DNA from: Zingiber officinale
Taxonomy: Eukaryota > Streptophyta > Magnoliopsida > Zingiberales > Zingiberaceae
Direction of reading: 5' to 3'
NCBI RefSeq assembly: GCF_018446385.1
Contig: NC_055989.1
Coordinates: 130,537,004-130,601,003 of the forward strand
DNA: 64,000 nucleotides
Position numbers and translations under genes: made by a program. The notes under the pieces are model-generated. The model was not told the origin of the DNA. It ran no database searches and saw only the letters and a list, made by a program, of their open reading frames with translations. Shown here one piece after another: positions 46,862 to 58,533 of the stretch; positions within the stretch are counted from its first letter, which is position 1, and every line of letters begins with the position of its first letter.

Positions 46862-48200
46862 AAGATCTGCAAGCGAGGGTTTGAAAAACCATGAAAAATG
46901 CCATGTTGTTTGCGTGTGTGGAATTTATGTGGGTTGACAAAATGGGAGGGTTTTGATACACGAGTTGTGGGGGTCACACACCTTTGTTCCTCCCTTCATT
47001 AATTTTGAAGCTAGTAGTGTTTAGTAAACTTTTGATTGAGATCTCTCTTCGAATATAATGGCTACCTGTCGGTGTTCCTTAGATTTAGGTGTTAATTTGA
47101 CAGATGATTAGTGAGTGATTACGGTTGTTTTCGGTGGGTATTAGTTGGAAGAGAAGGATTAGTGATCTTTTATAGCTGGAACTGAGTTTGGATTTTTGTA
47201 TGCCGACAACTTGTTGTTGAGTTGTGTGCGCACACTGGGAGACGGCAAGAGAGCAAACTTAAGCTTGTTGTTGTCAATATTTAGATTTGTTAGTCCTTTT
47301 CATTGTTTGTTTGTTTTGTTTTCTTTTTCAGAGTTGCTCAAGGTGTTTGTTTGTCAACCAGTGGGGGCTACGAAATTTCGGTGTGTTCAAAGTTTTTGAC
47401 CTGCAAATGTTCAATCTTTGAGGCTTTGATTGAACAGAAGAGTGAAGATCGAACACGAGTTGGTTAAATCCAACACTGCAGCAACAACAACAACAACAAC
47501 AAAAACCCCTCGTTGACAATAACTTGCGATAAATTTTTTACAAAAAATCATTGCAAAAAAACTTTGTGACGAATTTTGTAACAAAATTTTTTTCGTCGCA
47601 AATTTGTCATTACAAAATTTTATCATGAAAAAAAATTAGTCACAAAATTTATAACAAATAATATTTTACCACAAAATTTATTAGAAAATTAGCCACTAAT
47701 TTTGAATTTGCAACCAAAAGAATTTTGAACAAAATTTCATGGCGAGAGACACTTTTTCGTTGCAAATTTTACCAAAAAAAAAATAATCCATAGCAAAATT
47801 TGCCACCAAAATGTCATCTTGTTTTCTATTCAAATACTGAAACAAAACAGTTAGATGAATTGACCTAATTTATTACCAACAAATAGATGAGCTTTCATCG
47901 AAAAATAATTTAGATTAGTACACTTGATGAAATCATCTGTAACAACACCATATATGTTTTTAGCTGCACCCGAATGCAACCAGAAAAGCTAAAGCAAACA
48001 TTCTATTGATCAAAGCTAGTAATATAATTGATTCTGTGTGAAGTCAATAGAGATGACGTGTTGGGTAGTTGACTTTGTTGTTGACTGGATAAAAACTCTG
48101 GGATGGAGAATAGATGATACCTGGTACTCCTTCTTGCGCACACCGCAAAAAGAGCAAAGGGGAGCGTTAGAGCAAGAATTAGAGATAGCGCCAATAACAC
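46862..48200. other. Intergenic stretch with degenerate ACAAAATTT repeats
   Basis: This should hold the remaining promoter of the PIP-like gene. An (AAC)n tract lies at 47481-47503. From 47.51 to 47.85 kb, variants of GTCACAAAATTT / GTCGCAAATTT recur in both orientations every 20-40 bases, as in subterminal regions of DNA transposons. I found no matched ends and no gene. Confidence 0.5.
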
Positions 48201-48279
48201 AGACACTCCGATGCTCCCTAGTATACATTCACCCATTCTGACTTTGACAACTGTGACCTAGAGACGATTCACCTAATCT

Positions 48280-48670
48280 TAGAAATCCCTAAGAGTTTTT
48301 TCATTCGTATCCCAACTCCTCAAGATCGTCCTCATCGTTCTCCACCTTGCTATGTCACCTTTTTCAAGGATCAACTTCTTGGGGGGTCTTCTTTTTCCAA
48401 TCCCCCATTTTCTATTTGAAATAGGTTGCTACTTTAATCTTCTCTCTAATAACTAGCATCCAATATCTTCTGCTCTATGTGTGGAATGACTATTATGTTC
48501 CTCCTGTATGGCATCCCATTGACCCCAAGGAACTTTCATTGTTTCTCTTATCCTAAGAAGTCCAAACCCAGGGTCTTCTTGTTCCAATCTCACCCTAAAG
48601 TAATTTTCTTGAAGAACTTGCTTTCCTCTAATAAGGAATAAAAATCTCATTTCTTCTTCATTCTGTTGGT
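48280..48670 (+). mobile_element. Fossil piece of a gypsy-type retroelement (gag-like region)
   Basis: The plus-strand translation contains phrases such as FFKDQLLGGSSF, MFLLYGIPLTPRNFH and FLFQSHPKVIFL. These recall the widespread plant 'putative gypsy-type transposon' (Transposase_28-like) gag region. It is broken and partial, with no LTR pair identified. The call is from memory of the family and is modestly supported. Confidence 0.45.
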
Positions 48671-48746
48671 CTAATTTGAACTAATGGCTTAACTCAGATT
48701 TTGATGAATGACAAGTGAGTTAAGTTAGGCGTTTTTGTGATCTAAT

Positions 48747-50564
48747 TGTTAGTTAGAGCCCTAGAGCCAATCATTTGATGATTGTTGTATGGACTTGTTG
48801 TATCATATTCTTGTATATAAATAAAAGCATTTATTTTTGGTTATTATACTTACTTGTATTGGTGCCAAATAACTAAGTATAATAGCGTCCTTGAGTAGAA
48901 GGTTCTTACCTATATCAATCGATTGGTTGAATCAATAGTGAGATGATATAGGGAACACTACTCTTAATCATTCCTAGTCAAGTATTAACATTCAGGGACA
49001 ACGTTAATGCGACGAGACAAGCATGTAGGTCAACTCGATGACTTGATCTCACAAGTCATGGATATGCAGATATCAAGTTGACACATGGGTATGCATTGGA
49101 GAATGTATACTGAATGACCCGCCATGAGAAAGTATCATGGATCGTTATATGAGTGTCATATACTTTCTCATGTGGCTATTAGTATGACTACTAGTCCTTG
49201 GACCTGAAGTCACCATGGTTCCCTACATAAGGAGTTACGTACTTTACCTTCGTCAAACGTCACCCGTAACTGGGTGGACTATAAAGGCGATTACTGGGTA
49301 TGTAACAAATTATGCGGAGGGATGTGAGTGATGTAGATGAGATCTATCCCTCCTATATGACGGGAGTGACATCGATATTCTTGATAGAGTGAGACCACTA
49401 AGTGCATGACCATGCCCAAATGAGTCAATATGAGATATTGAGCTCATTTGATTGAGTGAGTCTACTTGGAGTTCAAGATTTAGATTGATTAGAGGATGAC
49501 ACGGTCTATGCCTCATATTGATCAATTTAGATGTCTAGGATAGAAGGACACTTGTCATATATTGTGAGGAGTCACAATTAGTAGTCACAAGGTGATGTTG
49601 GATCTCAGCATTCTTGTAACTTGGGTAGTAATGATGTGTTGCTAGATACCGCTCATTACTTATGCTTCTAAATGGGTTTAGGAGCATTGCCAACGTTACA
49701 AGAACCTATAGGGTCACACACAAAGGGCAATTAGATGGAGATTAGGTTCATTTGATGAACCTAAAGGATTAGGTTCATGTGATGAAGCAAATTAGATTAA
49801 GAGTAATCCAAAGTGAGCTAATTGAGTTGGACTCAATTTGGTTCATGTGTTAAGTGAGTCTAATTTGGACTTAGACTCATTTAATTAATTTAATTCAATG
49901 AATAGAGATTCATTAAATTAAAATTGACTTGAACCAATGGTTAGATTAGATCAACCAAGGGAGAGAAGTGGTCAAGTTTGACTTGACTTAAGTAGGATGA
50001 TGAAGAGTCAAGTTTTGACTTGACTTTGACTTGACCAATGCCACATCATCAAAGCTTCTTCATTTGGTCAAGTTTGACTTGACCAAATGCCACCTCATGG
50101 AGGAGATCAAGAGACTTGACTCTTGATATTCCATGGGGGTTAAGAAGGATAAAGTGGCCGACCACTTTGGATGTAAGTTACAAGAGTGAATTGATTTTTC
50201 ATTCAAGTGTTCTTCCTCCTCTCAACCTATCTTCTCTCCCTCTCTTCCTCCTTGCCGTGACCATCAAAGGTGCTAGCACACCTTTTGTTTGGTTTTCTCC
50301 ATCTCTTGCTTGTGTGGATACACATAGAGGAGTATCTACCTTGATACTCTCGAGATCCGGCGAACCGTGGACGAGCGGGATTAAGCGAAGGGCTTCGCAT
50401 CAAGGGTAACCTCCTTTCCTTTGTAGATCTAGTGTAGATCTAGGCTTAGAAAACTTGTACGTGAAAGTTTTACGAATTTTATTTCTTCGCACGGATCTGT
50501 GGCATGAGAATTTCGGGGTTTCCGCAATGCAAAAAGCGGTTTTTACGGCCCGAAAAATCCAACA
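48747..50564. mobile_element. Solo LTR of a retrotransposon (1818 bp)
   Basis: It begins TGTTAGTTAGAG and ends AAAATCCAACA (TG...CA) and is flanked by the 5-bp duplication CTAAT at 48742-48746 and 50565-50569. There is no internal coding region. The sequence beside it (48664-48741 and 50570-50581) reads as one broken older element, which gives the relative age. Superfamily unresolved. Confidence 0.83.
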
Positions 50565-50581
50565 CTAATGCATTTACCAGT

Positions 50582-53500
50582 TGGTTGGTCCTAGGAATAT
50601 CGTACCGCTTCCCCTGTACAAAAATTTTGTATAAGTCCTGAACCTTTCCTAACAACCTATTATGTTCTTTAGAAATTAAATTCGGAATTGCAAACGTAAC
50701 TTAATATTATTGATTCCAAATTTAACTTATCTGTTCTTAGAGGTTTAGACTTGAATCACAAATGATACTTAACATTATAGATCCAAATCCACCTATGTTA
50801 TAAATTCAATTAAATATTTATTTCAAAAATCGGCTCCCAAGTCAAACATGGCGAGGTACTTGACCTTCTTGGATATGGGAACATCCACCACTGCCTCGAC
50901 AAAGCCTCTTAACGAAATTCAATATTTAATTTCCTTATATAACTCTAGGTTTAACCAAAAAGAACAATCGAATCACAAGATCGAAAAATAAAAGAAACAC
51001 AACTTCGAAACAAATCAGAATATCTAGAATCTCTAGTCTCTTGTATTTGATATTTCAAAACTATACAAAGAAAACTAGTATGATGCGAAATAAAATTACT
51101 AGTTATACCTGTTGGTCCCCGTGGGTATTTTGATGTGATCAACCAAGTTGGTTAGGTCCTGCTGTGTTTGATCCCTGTGTCTGAGTGTGCAGGAGCTTAG
51201 GAGCGCAGGTAGTCGAGCGGAAGATGCAGCTACTGGTAAAATTTGACCGTTTGAACTTGGATAAAGTTTTGTCCGCTGGCTCAGTTCGAGGCGCCTTGGA
51301 CCTCTATTGGAGGCGCCTTGGACCCTCGAGATCAGATTTCCAGAGGCTATTTAAAGGCCCCTGGAACTAGGAATTCAATACAACTCAAGCAATCAATTGT
51401 GTAGCCATTCCTAGCAATAGTTCTAAGCTTCCAAAGTGTAAAAGGCTTCTCCGCCTTCAGTAAAGGAGATTCTTTTTAGTGCGCTTCTCATTGCCCTGGA
51501 TTAACAACCTCCTTGGTTGTAACCAGGTTAAATTCATGTTTCTTTTCTGTTTACTGTTTTAATTACTTTACTGCTTTATTTACTATTGCACTAATTGAGT
51601 TGAAAGCATGAGGAGGGTATAGTTTATTTTTGTTTTCAGCAATTCACCCCCCTCTTGCCGGCCTCCGCTGCACCTACAATACCTTTCTTTGTAAACAACA
51701 ACCTCTTGATCTTCTATCATATTTCTCTTCTTATCTCGGACGTTGTGTGGGCAATGATCTACCGAGATGAGAACCACCCAAGCCCTTCTTCTTCATTCTT
51801 CCAAGTTTCGGCCAAGCAAGCTTCTTCAAGAAATTATAAGTCTCGGCCACCAACCAAGCTCCAAGGAAAACTAGGAAACAAAACATCCTTTCTCTTCTTC
51901 TTCTCCAAGCTAGATCCGACCACCAAAATAAGCTCCTAGAGGTTGACGAGGTTCGACCACTAAGGAGGAAGAAAAGGAGGAGATGGAGAGATCATATGAC
52001 TGACCACTATCAAGGAAGAAAAGAGAGTGGAAAAATAGAAGAGAGTTCTCTCTCATGAAGGCACTCCTACCCTCTCTTTTATAATCCTTGATCATGACAA
52101 ATAAGGAAATTTAATTATAATTAAAATTTCCTTTATTTTCCTTGCCATTGGTTAATAAGGAAAATTTAATAAAAATTCCTTTTAACCCCTTCTATGGCCG
52201 ACCACCTTAAGAGCTCCAATTTAGGCAAGTTTTAAACACAAAATTAAAATTTCCTTAGTTGTTTCCAGAAATTTTTAAAATAAAAATTTCACTATAAATT
52301 TTCCCTTCATGGTTGGTTATAAAAGGAAATTTTATAAATTAAAATCTCTCTATTAAAACACGTGGATGATTTCCAAAAAGGAAAGTTTTCTCTAAAATTA
52401 AAATCTTCCTTTCAATTTACAAATAAGGAAAGATATCAAATCTTTTCTTAATCTTTTGTAGAAACTTATAAAAGGAAATATTTAATTTTAAAACTCTCTT
52501 TTTAAATCATAAGGATGGTTTCATAAAAGGAAAGTTTTATCAAAAAATAAAAATCTTCCTTTTAACTATAAATAAGGAAAGATATAAAACATTTCTCTTA
52601 ATCTTTTTATAGAAAGCTATAAAAGGAAAGATTTATAATTTTTAAAACTCTCTGGTTAAAAAAGGAAAGTTTTCTCAAAAATTAAAATATTCCTTTTAAC
52701 TACAAATAAGGAAAGATATCAAACCTTTCACTTAATCTCTTGTAGAAAACTATAAAAGGAAAGATTTAATTTTAAAATCTCTTTTAAAACCATGGCTTCC
52801 ACATATGGAAAGATTTTAAATAAAATCCCGTTTATTCTTTACATGACCGGCCACACCAAGCTTGGACTCCAAGCTAGGGCCGACCACCTTGACTTGGCTC
52901 AACCTTTGGCTTGGCCGGCCCAAGCTTGGACTCCAAGCTTGCTTGGCCGACCACCTAAGGTTGGGTAGGAAAGTGGGTATGCGGTGGGTATAATTTTCTA
53001 TATACAAGATGCTACGATAGGGACCGAGAGGAGGAATTGGTTTTGATCTCCCGATGAAATTAAGCTTCCCGTGTTCACCCCGAACACCCAACTTAATTTC
53101 ATCAATAATAATTCATACCACTAAAGTATTATTATTGAACTACCGCACCAATCCCAAATTACATTTTGGGCTCCTTCTTATTATGAGTGTGTTAGTCTCC
53201 CTGTGTTTAAGATGTTGAATGCCCACTAATTAAATGAGTTACTGACAACTCTTTTTAATTAATATCTTAGTTCAAGAGTAGTACCACTCAACCTTATTAT
53301 CATGTCGGACTAAGTCCACCTGCAGGGTTTAACATGACAATCCTTATGAGCTCATCTTGGGGATATTATCAACCTAGATTACTAGGACACAGTTTCCTTC
53401 TATAATCAACAACACACACTATAAGTAATATCATTTTCTAACTTATCGGGCCTATTGATTTATCGAGCTAAATCTCACCCTTTGATAAGTCAAAGAAATC

Positions 53501-53924
53501 AATACTAAATATATGTGTTTGTTATTATATTAGGATTAAGAGCACACACTTCCATAATAACTAAGGCCTTGTTCTTTTATTAAGTCAGTATAAAAAGAAC
53601 TTATCTTAAATGGTTCTGCTCAATACACTCAGAGTGTACTAGTGTAATTTATCAGTCAAGATAAAACTAATACCTAATTATACTACGACTATTCCAATGG
53701 TTTATTTTTTTCCATCTCAGTCGTGAGCTACTGTTTATAATTTATAAGGAATTGATAACATGATCTTCTGTGTGTGACACTACACACCATGTTATCTATA
53801 ATATAAATTAATCGAACAACTACACTTAACTTATAAATGTAGATATTTGACCAATATGATTCTTATTTCTAGGTAAATATTTATACAAAAAGCTAGGCTT
53901 TTAGTATACATTTCAACAATCTTC
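50582..53924 (-). mobile_element. Copia LTR (3' LTR of a minus-strand element), interrupted by another LTR
   Basis: Read on the minus strand it starts TGTTGAAATGTATACTAAAAG at 53924 and ends GGACCAACCA at 50582. A purine tract (AAGTGGAAG) stands just before its start, as expected for a 3' LTR. Features include a TATA-like TTATAAAAGAGAG near 52.08 kb, AT-rich GGAAAGTTTT modules and a CTTGGACTCCAAG palindrome. Without the inserted 51110-51678 element it is about 2.77 kb. The left edge is inferred from TG...CA; its matching target duplicate was not found. Confidence 0.72.
51110..51678. mobile_element. Solo LTR (569 bp) inserted in the copia LTR
   Basis: It starts TGTTGGTCCCCGTGGG and ends GCACCTACA, flanked by the exact 5-bp duplication ATACC at 51105-51109 and 51679-51683. 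The flanking copia LTR continues on both sides. It must be younger than its host LTR. No coding region. Confidence 0.88.
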
Positions 53925-56900
53925 CACTTATACTAAAAGACTATGCTGCCATATACCCTACCATACATCTGATTCCCAACCCTTCAACATGCTCATCAAA
54001 AGCTCTTTCCTTAAGGACCTTAGTGAAAGGATCTCCTAGGTTATCACCTGATGCAATTTAGGCGGCAACAACTTCTCCTCATTATATGATGACTCGTATT
54101 GGGTGGTACTTGCGCTCTATTGTATTTACTTGCCTTATGGACTTATGATTTCTTTGAGTTTGCTACTGCACCACTATTAATACAATAAATTGTAATAATT
54201 TTTGGGCAAACCAGAAATCATGTCTAAGTCCATTATGAAGTTTCTGAGCCATATAACTTCTATGACCGCCTCAAAGGCTGCCACATACTCAGCTTCTATG
54301 GTGGAGTTCGGAAAAGCTCCTATGCTTAATACTCCTCCATTGTTATGGCTTCACCTCCTAAAGTAAACACAAAACCCCGAGGTTGACTTACTATTGTCCC
54401 TATCTGATTGGAAGTCTAAATCCGTGTAACCTATAGGGAGCAAATCATCTGCCTTGTAAACTAGCATATAATCTCTAGTCCCTCTAAGGTACTTTAATAT
54501 ATGCTTTACGACAGTCCAGTGTCCCGATCTTGGATTACTTTGATATCTGCTAACCATGCCCACGGTAAAATAGATATCCTATCTCGTGCATAGCATATAT
54601 TAGGTTTCCTACAGTAGAAGCATAAGGAACTGCTGTCATGTCTTTTATCTCTTTTGATGTCTTCGAAGACATCTTTTTAGATAAAGATACTCCATACTAA
54701 AAAGGTAGAAAAACATTTCTTGGAGTCTTGCATGCTAAAACGAGTTAGGATACTATCGATATATGAAGCTCGGGATAAGCACAACATTCTTTTCTTGTGA
54801 TCCCTTATTACTTTGATCTCAAGAATATGTGCGCATTCTCCTAAGTCCTTCATATTGAATTGCTTGGACAACCATACCCTTACTTCCGACAACACTTTAA
54901 TATTATTTCCAACTACCAAAAATGTCATCTACGTATAGTACAAGAAATACCACCACGTTTCCATCACACTTCTTGTATACACAAGACTCATCCCGACACT
55001 GAATAAATCCATAAGTATGGATTACTTCATTAATTCGGATGTTTCCAAGACCTTGAAGTTTTTTTCAGTCCATAAATAGACCGATTGAGCTTTCATTCAA
55101 GATACTCTTTGCCCTTTTCAATGAACCCCTCTGGTTGCTTTATATGGATGCTTTCTTCAAGACTTCCATTAAGGAAAGCTGTCTTGACATCCACTTGCCA
55201 AATCTCATAATCCATATGAGCAGCAATAGATAAAAGAATCTGGATAGAACTAAGCATGACTACCGGTAAAAGGTTTCCCTTTTTCAACATGCCTTGCTTT
55301 GAAAGTTTCCACCTTTCCGTCTGCCCCTCTTTTTCTATTGTAGACTTATTTTCACCCAATGGCTTTTACACCATTTGGTGGTTCTATAAGCTCCCAAACT
55401 CTATTAGAATACATAGATTATATTTCAGTATTCATTGCTCTTTACTAAGATGCTGCATCTTTATCTTGGAATGCTTTATCATATGTCCAGAGATCAGGTT
55501 CATGTTCACAAGGGCTCTAGTCCAAAGACTCATGAATCTTTCATGTTGCCTTAACAACCCTCCCACTACGACCAGACACTTTCTGCAATTGTGTATAATT
55601 TGTGATACGTGTTGCAGTTTCTTGTGATATTTCATCTTGTACAATTGGTACTAGATTAGACATGTCTTTTATTATTTCCTTAAGAACAAATTTACTTATG
55701 GGCTTGTAATTCATTACATAGTCCTCTTCTAAAAATTGGGCATTGGTGCTTACAATGATCTTCTGATTTTAGGACTATAAACCTCCTTTCATTTCTCTAG
55801 GATAACCCACAAACAAGTGATCTTCTGTCCAACTTATCAGTGTCTCCCTTCAGCACATATGCTGGACTACCCCAAATCTGAATATGCTTCAGACTAGGCT
55901 TACGCCCATTCTATAATTCTATGAGAGTAGAGGGTTCTAACTTTAGAAGGTACTATGTTCACTTATGTTTCCAGAGTATATCCTCAAAACGAATTTGGTA
56001 ATTCTGAATAACCCATCATTGATCTAACTATTTCCATAAGAGTCCTATTCCTTCGTTCTACTACATCATTCTATTGGGGTGTACCAGGTGTAGTCAGTTG
56101 TGATTGAATCTCAACTTCTGATAAGTGACTCCTAAACTCTCCTAAGAGGTACTCGCCACTACGATCTCACCATAGTGTCTTGATACTTTTACCTTGACAT
56201 TTCTCCACATCAGTCTTGTACTCTTTGAACTCATCAAAACACTTAGACTTGCGGCGCATCAAGTAAATATATCCGTATCTCGAATAGTCGTCTATAAAAG
56301 AGGCGAAATATTCGAAACCACCTCTTTCCTGGATAGTCATAGGTCCACACAAATCAGAATGAACCAATTCCAACACTTCTTTGGTTTTATACCCCTTAGA
56401 CTTAAAAAGCCTCTTTGGTCATTTTTCCTTCCAAGTAAGACTTGCAGGTTGGAAAATTTTTCACCACTAATGAACCCAAAAGTTCATTGGCTATTATCCT
56501 TTAAATCCTACTCAAGTCAATATGACCTAGCCTTAGATGCCAAAGATATGATTGGTTCATTTTAGAAGGTTGCTTTCTCTTATTAGAGTTAGAAGATGTG
56601 TTATTAATTTCCATTTGTTGCATCGTGGGAGTTATTGGATTATAAATTGTCAACCAATGTACCAGAATAGATAACTTCCCTATTATTCTTGATAACAACT
56701 TTGTTATAAAAAAAATAGAATATCAAGTTCTTTGATAGTTTAGAAACTGAAATCAAGTTCTTTCTAAACTTGGTACATAAAAATAATTTCTCAAAATTCA
56801 TATTTTATTCCTATCAGAGGATAAACATCTCCCACTGCAACAACTGCTACTTTTACAGTAGTGCCCATGTAGACGGTGTTTTCCTTTTCATATAGTTGTC

Positions 56901-58533
56901 GGGTTTCTTGGAACCTTGCAATGAATTGCAGACATAATCAGTGACTCCTGTATCTACACGCCAAGTATCGGTAGATATCACCACTAAACATGTTTCAACA
57001 ACTAATGAATAAAATACACCTATATTGTTCTTAGTTTTGAGAGGACAGTCTACCTTAGAGTCCAAGTTATGTTTCCAATCATTATAATTGAGACTACTAA
57101 GTCTATTCTATAGTATAACAACTAGGGTATTGACAAACATTTGAAATCCTAAGAATCACAAAAATATTTGGTCAAGACCAACACCTCAAATTCCTTGTGA
57201 TTTATCCATTAATTTTATTATCTTGTCAACCTAACTTTATGACAAATAAAATTAATAGTTGGTCTGTCTTTGATCAAATATTTGGTCAAAACTTTGAAAC
57301 TAAAATAATATTGATTCCTCAAAATAATATTATTTAAATTCACCAACACCTCTAACACCGTGAATTTTGTATACCACGTTAGTGTGGACGTATACAAAAT
57401 CAAACATTTGTAAAAGGAGAGTCTTACCCATTAATTATCTTGTCAACCTTAAATTACCTCAAACACCATGAATTTTGTATGCCACGTTAGTGTGGACGTA
57501 TACAAATTCAAATATTTGTAAGAGGAGGTTTTGCCCTTTTTATTATCTTGTCAACCTAACTTTATGACAAATAAAATTATCTCAAACACCGTGAATTATG
57601 TATGCCACATTAGTGTGGACGTATACAAATTCAGACATTTGTAAGAGGGGGTTTCACCTTGTTTCATGACAAATTAATAGTTGGTATTCCTTTGGTCACG
57701 TAAAACAATAGCAATGACTTCGTTGGGGAGGATACTATTGAATGCGTCTAAGTGTATACCATTACTTGATACTTAGTCCATTAAATAGGATTATGCCCCT
57801 TCAGTTGGAGAAGATCACACGCTCCTAAATAATTTCCTATAACCATCCATAAAGGAAGTTTGATCTAGTGATCCACAACAAACCCATCCGTTGTGGAGGG
57901 AGACACTCAAAGCCAACACGCAAGCTTGTTACATCACTTACAAACCAGTAATGGAGACTGTGGAGTTTATTTAAAAATCTCTCTCCCACTTAGTTATTTA
58001 AGGTGAGGAATTTTAACCTAGCAAGCATACATCACACACATCACAGTAAATAAAAACAATAAATATGGAAATTAATTTTTCAACTATTATGGCCTTTTCC
58101 ATCACTGTCCTTCGTGTGCTGCCAGCCCTAGGGTTCATGCCGTCGGGTCCATTGAGCTTCCTTTTTCGCTACGCCTCTGGTCCTCCAATAGCACCACGCC
58201 TCACAAGGATATGATCCGCGGCAGAAAGAATAAAATTTTACATACATCGATCTTATATTCCACAAGGGAATGCACATCAAGTCTAGATCGAACATAAAAG
58301 TAAAATCCTAGGGCTAATACAACTCCTGCTGTAATAGTTAAATACAATCATGCACACACAATAAAATGTCCTTAACATGTCCAAGGGTCCAATCACACAC
58401 AATAACCATAAGCCATAATAGTTGGAGCCTGCAATCACAGAGTTAGCATATCATACTATTATTCTGCCTAAATTATGTATGACATGTGCATAATTAAACT
58501 GGAAACTAAACACACAGAGTCAAACCCTAGCTC
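53925..58533 (-). mobile_element. Decayed Ty1/copia body
   Basis: On the minus strand, in copia order from right to left: a protease-like patch (near 56.95 kb), a pre-integrase zinc patch (LWHLRLGHIDLS near 56.5 kb), integrase (LVHSDLCGPM and FIDDYSRYGYIYL near 56.3 kb), reverse transcriptase (WQVDVKTAFLNGSLEE near 55.2 kb, MKDLGECAHILEIKV near 54.83 kb) and RNase H (DLDFQSDRDNSKSTSGFC near 54.4 kb). It carries many breaks and is a fossil. The right-hand part (57.7-58.5 kb) is gag/leader-like without clear domains. Confidence 0.85.
57340..57660. repeat. Three ~115-bp tandem units with an internal inverted repeat
   Basis: The motif CACCGTGAATTTTGTATACCAC recurs at about 57356, 57464 and 57587, followed each time by GTTAGTGTGGACGTATAC. 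The centre of each unit pairs with itself (GTATACCAC against GTGGACGTATAC). The units lie in the decayed copia body. Confidence 0.75.

Noticed and set aside
48664-48746. TGTTGGTCTAAT as the left end of the 1.8-kb solo LTR
   Set aside because: The five bases before it (CATTC) do not match those after the right end (CTAAT). TGTTAG at 48747 has the exact CTAAT duplicate.
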